A DNA stretch of 8,411 nucleotides. It comes from Alphaproteobacteria bacterium. Lineage in GTDB: Bacteria; Pseudomonadota; Alphaproteobacteria; UBA6615. The stretch spans positions 1 to 8,411 of the forward strand of contig JAQWSA010000099.1 of assembly GCA_029243445.1 (NCBI GenBank), given 5' to 3'. Shown in pieces: positions 5,062 through 8,411 of the stretch; position 1 is the stretch's first letter, and each line of letters begins with the position of its first letter. The notes under the pieces are model-generated. The model was not told where the DNA came from, ran no database searches, and saw only the letters and a program-made list of their open reading frames with translations. Both the position numbers and the translations under genes were made by a program.

Positions 5062-6309
5062 TTAGCTCCTGTAATCAGCATTTATTGAAATATAGTCATG
5101 AGTCAAATCACACGTCCACACTGAGGCTCGTCCGCGGCCAACACCAACATCAACGCTTATGTTAATGTCTTTTCTCTTCATGTATTTTGCTACGATTCTT
5201 TCATCATATTCATTCACCCGCCGACCATTTTTAGTAATTGTAATTCCTCCAATATCAATCGATAGATTATCTCGACTGGCTTTTTCACCAGCTTTACCTA
5301 TGGCCATGACTATACGCCCCCAATTAGGGTCTTCGCCAGCTACAGCAGTTTTTACTAATGGTGAATTAGCAATGGCAAGGCCTATAACTCTGGCAGCTCT
5401 CTTTGACTGAGCTCCAGAAACAATAATATTTATGAATTTCTGAGCACCTTCACCATCACGTACTATTTGTTGCGCTAGATCTATACAAACTTCCTCTAAA
5501 GCTCTGTAAAAATCAGAAAGGATTAAATCACCAGCCCGTTTAACTCTCGGTTGTCCACTTACTTGTGCCGTTGCACAGAGTAAAACTGTATCAGATGTTG
5601 AAGTGTCACCATCAACCGTAATAGAATTAAATGAATTTTCAGTCGCTTTAAATAAAAGTTTTTGTAAAACCTGACTAGAAAGGCGTGCATTAGTAAAGAT
5701 AAAGCCAAGCATAGTGGCCATATCAGGTGCAATCATACCTGAACCCTTAGCAAGTCCTGAAATTACTACCTCAGCATTTCCTATTCTAGCTACTCTAGAT
5801 GCGGCTTTGGGGAAAGTGTCTGTAGTCATAATTGACTCAGCTGCTGTCTTCCATGATTTTATACCCAACCCACGCCTAACTGCAGATAGTTTATTGGCTA
5901 TTGAAAATGGAGGTAAAGGCTCACCTATAACACCTGTAGAGGCTATATAGATTTCTTTTGGGCTACAGCTTATTAGCTCTGCTGCTTTATTCGCAGTATT
6001 TTTAACAACTATTTCACCATCAACACCTGTGAATGCATTAGCATTACCTGAGTTAACTATAATAGCTCTTGCTCTACCATGCGGTAAAATATGTTTACAC
6101 CAATCAACAGGTGCTGAGGTACAACGTGAACGCGTAAAAACACCAGCAATTCTTGTTTGGCTGGCTAGTTCCACAAACATTAGATCTTTAGCACCACTAG
6201 ACTTTAGTCCTACTGCTCGACCGCTTAAACTCACTCCTGGTACAGATTTAATAGAAGGAAAACTTTTAGGTGCTAGCGGAGAAACCACTGAAACAAGAGA
6301 CTTACTCAT
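5062..6309 (-). CDS. argJ: Bifunctional glutamate N-acetyltransferase / ornithine acetyltransferase ArgJ
   Basis: ArgJ transfers the acetyl group from N-acetylornithine to glutamate, recycling it in arginine synthesis; bifunctional forms also use acetyl-CoA. The 415-residue precursor is of normal length. The self-cleavage site, KGSGMIAPDMA|TML, is intact and the nucleophile is Thr199. Other conserved blocks are NSGNANA (86-92), STGVIGEPLP (124-133), DGDTSTSD (233-240), GEDPNWGRI (325-333) and the C-terminal CDLTHDYISINADYRS. The frame stays open to an ATG at 6390, but I chose the ATG at 6309. It gives the family's N-terminal length, GGGGT lies 9 nt upstream, and a perfect TATAAT at 6355-6350 falls inside the longer version. 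mutT follows after 3 nt in the same operon. ArgJ points to the acetyl-recycling arginine pathway; argA/argE-type steps are not in the window. Confidence 0.96.
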   Translation of the reverse strand: MSKSLVSVVSPLAPKSFPSIKSVPGVSLSGRAVGLKSSGAKDLMFVELASQTRIAGVFTRSRCTSAPVDWCKHILPHGRARAIIVNSGNANAFTGVDGEIVVKNTANKAAELISCSPKEIYIASTGVIGEPLPPFSIANKLSAVRRGLGIKSWKTAAESIMTTDTFPKAASRVARIGNAEVVISGLAKGSGMIAPDMATMLGFIFTNARLSSQVLQKLLFKATENSFNSITVDGDTSTSDTVLLCATAQVSGQPRVKRAGDLILSDFYRALEEVCIDLAQQIVRDGEGAQKFINIIVSGAQSKRAARVIGLAIANSPLVKTAVAGEDPNWGRIVMAIGKAGEKASRDNLSIDIGGITITKNGRRVNEYDERIVAKYMKRKDINISVDVGVGRGRASVWTCDLTHDYISINADYRS

Positions 6310-6335
6310 AGTACTGATACCCCAAGTTATATCGG

Positions 6336-6361
6336 TGGTTGTTTCATTAATTATACAACCA
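6336..6361. promoter_or_regulatory. argJ -10 element inside an inverted repeat (candidate operator)
   Basis: On the minus strand a perfect TATAAT lies at 6355-6350, about 40 nt upstream of the argJ ATG; TTGAGA (6375-6370) is a possible -35, but only 14 nt away. A 7-bp perfect inverted repeat, TGGTTGT (6336-6342) with ACAACCA (6355-6361), encloses the -10 and the expected start of transcription. Repressor binding there would block the promoter. It does not resemble the enterobacterial ARG box, and no regulator gene is in the window. Confidence 0.35.
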
Positions 6362-6838
6362 AATGCTTGTCTCAAACTTATTAAACACAATTCTGAGGAT
6401 GAAAAATATATTGATAGCAGAACTCTACATTTATATTTTATGAGAGCTGATTAAATCATTCACCAACTCACTGTCTAGAAGAATTTTAAACTGTTAAACA
6501 TCTAGTAATTATTTGTATATTTTATTCATCCTATTAAGCTTTAGTAAACAAATGTTAATAAAGGGTGATAAATGTATATGCTAGGAGTTTATTACTTTTG
6601 ATAAAAAACTTTATTTGCTAACATATGGAAGACCTAGAATTATAAATAATTTACATAATGACTAAATAATTTCAACGTTTAACTTAAAAGTAGATATATG
6701 AATTAGGAATTTATTACCCACTTGAGCTCTTAGAAAAAGGATAATTAGATAATCCAAAGAATTTGATTGTCTTGCTGCCGTTAACAGTTATCTACTTGAA
6801 TCTTAGATAGGGTGTATTAATTTCCATCTTTTAGGGTA

Positions 6839-6844
6839 TATAAG
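6839..6844 (+). promoter_or_regulatory. Weak candidate -10 element for secA
   Basis: TATAAG at 6839-6844 (inside GTATATAAG) is the best -10-like hexamer near secA, with transcription expected near 6851 and a leader of about 57 nt. The hexamer 17 nt upstream is a poor -35. TTGAAT at 6796-6801 is another partial match but has no good partner. Confidence 0.2.
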
Positions 6845-6862
6845 ACACGCTGCCAAAGAGTG

Positions 6863-6886
6863 GTGGTTTTATCAATGCAAAAACAC
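6863..6886 (+). promoter_or_regulatory. Imperfect hairpin in the secA leader
   Basis: GTGGTTTT (6863-6870) can pair with AAAAACAC (6879-6886), with one G-A mismatch and an 8-nt loop. It ends 3 nt before the purine-rich AAAGGAA (6889-6895), the only Shine-Dalgarno-like sequence upstream of secA, which lies 13 nt from the ATG. The arrangement could affect translation of secA, but the stem is weak. Confidence 0.25.
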
Positions 6887-6907
6887 CCAAAGGAATGAAT
6901 TTACAAG

Positions 6908-8411
6908 ATGGTAGTCAATCTCGTTAAACAGATAATTGGTTCAGCTAACGACCGACATCTAAAACGGCTATCAAAGAACGTTGATGCCATAAATGCGCTT
7001 GAATCCAGCCTTGAAGCGCTCTCTGACGATGAACTAAGGTCAAGGACTGACATGTTTCGTCAGAAAATTAAAAATGGTGCTTCAATAGATAGTTTACTAG
7101 TTGAAGCTTTTGCCACCGTAAGAGAGGCGGCAAAGCGAACCCTTGGGCAACGTCATTTCGACGCACAGCTACTAGGAGGTATGGTACTACATAATGGTAT
7201 GATAGCTGAAATGAAAACGGGAGAGGGAAAGACTCTGGTTGCAACTTTAGCTGTATATTTGAATGCTCTAGAAGGATTGGGCGTGCATGTCGTCACGGTT
7301 AATGACTATTTAGCCAAACGCGATGCCGATTGGATTGGGCAGGTTTATAATTTTCTTGGACTAAAAGTGGGCTGTATTACTAATGGGCTCTCAGATGAAG
7401 AACGCCATGAAGCCTATGCGGCGGATGTAACCTACGCAACTAATAATGAACTAGGGTTCGATTATTTACGTGATAATATGAAATTTGAGCTCCAGGAAAT
7501 GGTGCAAAGGGATTTCAACTTTGCAATTGTTGATGAAGTTGACTCTATATTGATTGATGAAGCCCGTACTCCGTTAATTATTTCAGGACCTGTCGAAGAT
7601 TCTTCGGAAACTTATAAACAAATAGACATATTAATTCCAAATCTTATCGAAGCAGACTATGAAATAGATGAAAAAGCTAGAAGCATCAACATGACTGATG
7701 ATGGAGTTGAGCATGTAGAAAGCATACTAACTGAAGCTGAACTGCTCGAAACTGGAACAAGTCTTTACGATATAAGCAGTGTAAGTGTTCTCCATCATAT
7801 CAATCAGGCTCTGCGGGCCCATAAATTGTTTAATCGTGACACAGATTACATAGTAAAAAATGATCATGTTATCATCATTGATGAATTTACAGGTCGGATG
7901 ATGGAAGGACGTCGTTATTCTGATGGTTTACATCAGGCACTAGAAGCTAAAGAGAAGGTTACGGTTCAAAATGAAAACCAAACATTAGCTTCTATAACAT
8001 TCCAAAATTACTTCCGTAATTACCCTAAACTTTCTGGCATGACTGGAACGGCCATGACAGAAGCAGGGGAATTCGCAGAAATATATGAACTGGATGTCAT
8101 AGATATTCCAACTAATCAACCTATGGTTCGAGTGGATAAAAATGATGAGATATATCGAACATTGGATGAAAAATACGACGCTATTGTTGATCATATAGCA
8201 GATTGTCATAATCGACAACAACCTGTTCTGGTTGGAACAGTTTCAATAGAAAAATCTGAGCAAGTAGCAGATATACTTAAAAAGAAAAAAATTCCTCATC
8301 ATGTGCTCAATGCTCGTTACCATGACCAAGAAGCCAGTATAATTGCCCAAGCCGGTGAACCAGGTGCTGTTACTATCGCTACAAATATGGCTGGTAGAGG
8401 CACTGACATTC
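6908..8411 (+). CDS. secA: Protein translocase ATPase SecA, N-terminal 501 codons, runs off the right edge
   Basis: SecA is the ATPase motor that drives unfolded preproteins through SecYEG at the inner membrane. The frame is open from the ATG at 6908 to the window end and covers the first 501 residues. Walker A is MKTGEGKT (102-109) and Walker B / DEAD-like motif is DEVDS (209-213), followed by [14 protein letters not shown]. The preprotein cross-linking domain follows, then [11 protein letters not shown] of the second nucleotide-binding fold. The window ends in MAGRGTDI (494-501), just before the usual LGGN. All motifs are intact, and the N-terminus [16 protein letters not shown] is typical of alphaproteobacteria. 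An in-frame stop lies just upstream, so this ATG is the first possible start. The Shine-Dalgarno-like AGGA is 13 nt away, longer than usual. The gene is divergent from argJ across a 598-nt gap. The scaffold, wing and C-terminal zinc regions are outside. Confidence 0.97.
   Translation, partial: MVVNLVKQIIGSANDRHLKRLSKNVDAINALESSLEALSDDELRSRTDMFRQKIKNGASIDSLLVEAFATVREAAKRTLGQRHFDAQLLGGMVLHNGMIAEMKTGEGKTLVATLAVYLNALEGLGVHVVTVNDYLAKRDADWIGQVYNFLGLKVGCITNGLSDEERHEAYAADVTYATNNELGFDYLRDNMKFELQEMVQRDFNFAIVDEVDSILIDEARTPLIISGPVEDSSETYKQIDILIPNLIEADYEIDEKARSINMTDDGVEHVESILTEAELLETGTSLYDISSVSVLHHINQALRAHKLFNRDTDYIVKNDHVIIIDEFTGRMMEGRRYSDGLHQALEAKEKVTVQNENQTLASITFQNYFRNYPKLSGMTGTAMTEAGEFAEIYELDVIDIPTNQPMVRVDKNDEIYRTLDEKYDAIVDHIADCHNRQQPVLVGTVSIEKSEQVADILKKKKIPHHVLNARYHDQEASIIAQAGEPGAVTIATNMAGRGTDI

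Larger units (their letters stand above)
6310..6907. other. 598-nt AT-rich non-coding gap between divergent argJ and secA
   Basis: No reading frame of gene-like length or recognisable content lies here, apart from the out-of-frame tail opposite argJ. The left end holds the argJ promoter and an inverted repeat; the right end holds the secA leader. The middle (about 6460-6780) is very AT-rich and I see no tRNA, stable hairpin series or repeat array in it. In many alphaproteobacteria a parvulin-type peptidyl-prolyl isomerase gene sits between argJ and secA; none is seen, and I could not recognise a remnant of it. Confidence 0.7.

Noticed and set aside
6310..6390. 27-residue N-terminal extension of ArgJ (start at 6390)
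   Set aside because: The extension has no family similarity, contains the perfect TATAAT and inverted repeat of the promoter, and the ATG at 6309 has its own ribosome binding site and the expected length.
6029..6454. Plus-strand open frame of 141 codons
   Set aside because: Most of it is antisense to argJ, whose conserved motifs prove the minus strand is coding; the tail in the gap has no ribosome binding site or similarity.
6895..6927. Ten-codon frame overlapping the secA start as a possible leader peptide
   Set aside because: Its ATG touches the AGGA, leaving no spacing for initiation, and the peptide has no arrest-like features.
7985..8221. Minus-strand open frame of 78 codons
   Set aside because: It lies opposite intact SecA coding sequence and has a Cys/Ile/Tyr-rich composition typical of a shadow frame.
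1..8411. Mobile element, CRISPR, phage, toxin-antitoxin or defence island
   Set aside because: No transposase, integrase, direct-repeat array, tRNA attachment site or defence gene was found; every confident gene is housekeeping.

Overview
The window is an AT-rich (roughly one third G+C by eye) stretch of bacterial chromosome, most likely from an alphaproteobacterium. Protein similarity and gene order both point there. The set lysC / ubiG / DUF1178 / grxC / NDUFAF5-type methyltransferase / mutT / argJ / secA is a neighbourhood I recognise from many alphaproteobacteria, and ArgJ (CDLTHDY...DYRS tail) and SecA look typical of that class. Two long gene-free AT-rich gaps, and the apparent absence of genes often found in this block (a carbon-nitrogen hydrolase, comF, a peptidyl-prolyl isomerase), suggest a lineage undergoing genome erosion rather than tight streamlining. 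A host-associated alphaproteobacterium would fit, but that is inference.

Layout. (1) 1-190, minus: the start of aspartokinase lysC, read from a TTG codon and running off the left edge. (2) 191-325: divergent promoter region. (3) 326-1090, plus: ubiG, ubiquinone O-methyltransferase. (4) 1117-1533, minus: a DUF1178 zinc-ribbon protein, convergent with ubiG. (5) 1647-2210, plus: a small class I SAM methyltransferase whose 3' end overlaps the 3' end of grxC. (6) 2205-2468, minus: glutaredoxin 3. (7) 2469-2811: a 343-nt AT-rich gap with no recognisable gene, containing a perfect 7-bp inverted repeat. (8) 2812-3741 and 3773-4546, plus: an NDUFAF5/BioC-like methyltransferase followed by a polytopic membrane protein of unknown function, probably one transcript. 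(9) 4645-5058 and 5062-6309, minus: argJ then mutT, a tightly coupled pair in which the mutT ribosome binding site lies in the last codons of argJ. (10) 6310-6907: a 598-nt gap holding the divergent control regions of argJ and secA. (11) 6908 to the right edge, plus: the first 501 codons of secA.

The genes are housekeeping functions: aspartate-family amino acid synthesis (lysC), arginine synthesis (argJ), ubiquinone synthesis (ubiG), probable complex I assembly (NDUFAF5-like), thiol redox control (grxC), nucleotide-pool cleaning (mutT) and protein export (secA). The ubiG and NDUFAF5-like genes together suggest aerobic respiration. I found no tRNA, rRNA, CRISPR array, insertion sequence, phage gene or toxin-antitoxin pair, and no convincing undescribed multi-gene system. 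The points most worth a second look are the non-coding gaps and what they replaced, the secA leader, the inverted repeat over the argJ -10, and the unknown membrane protein.
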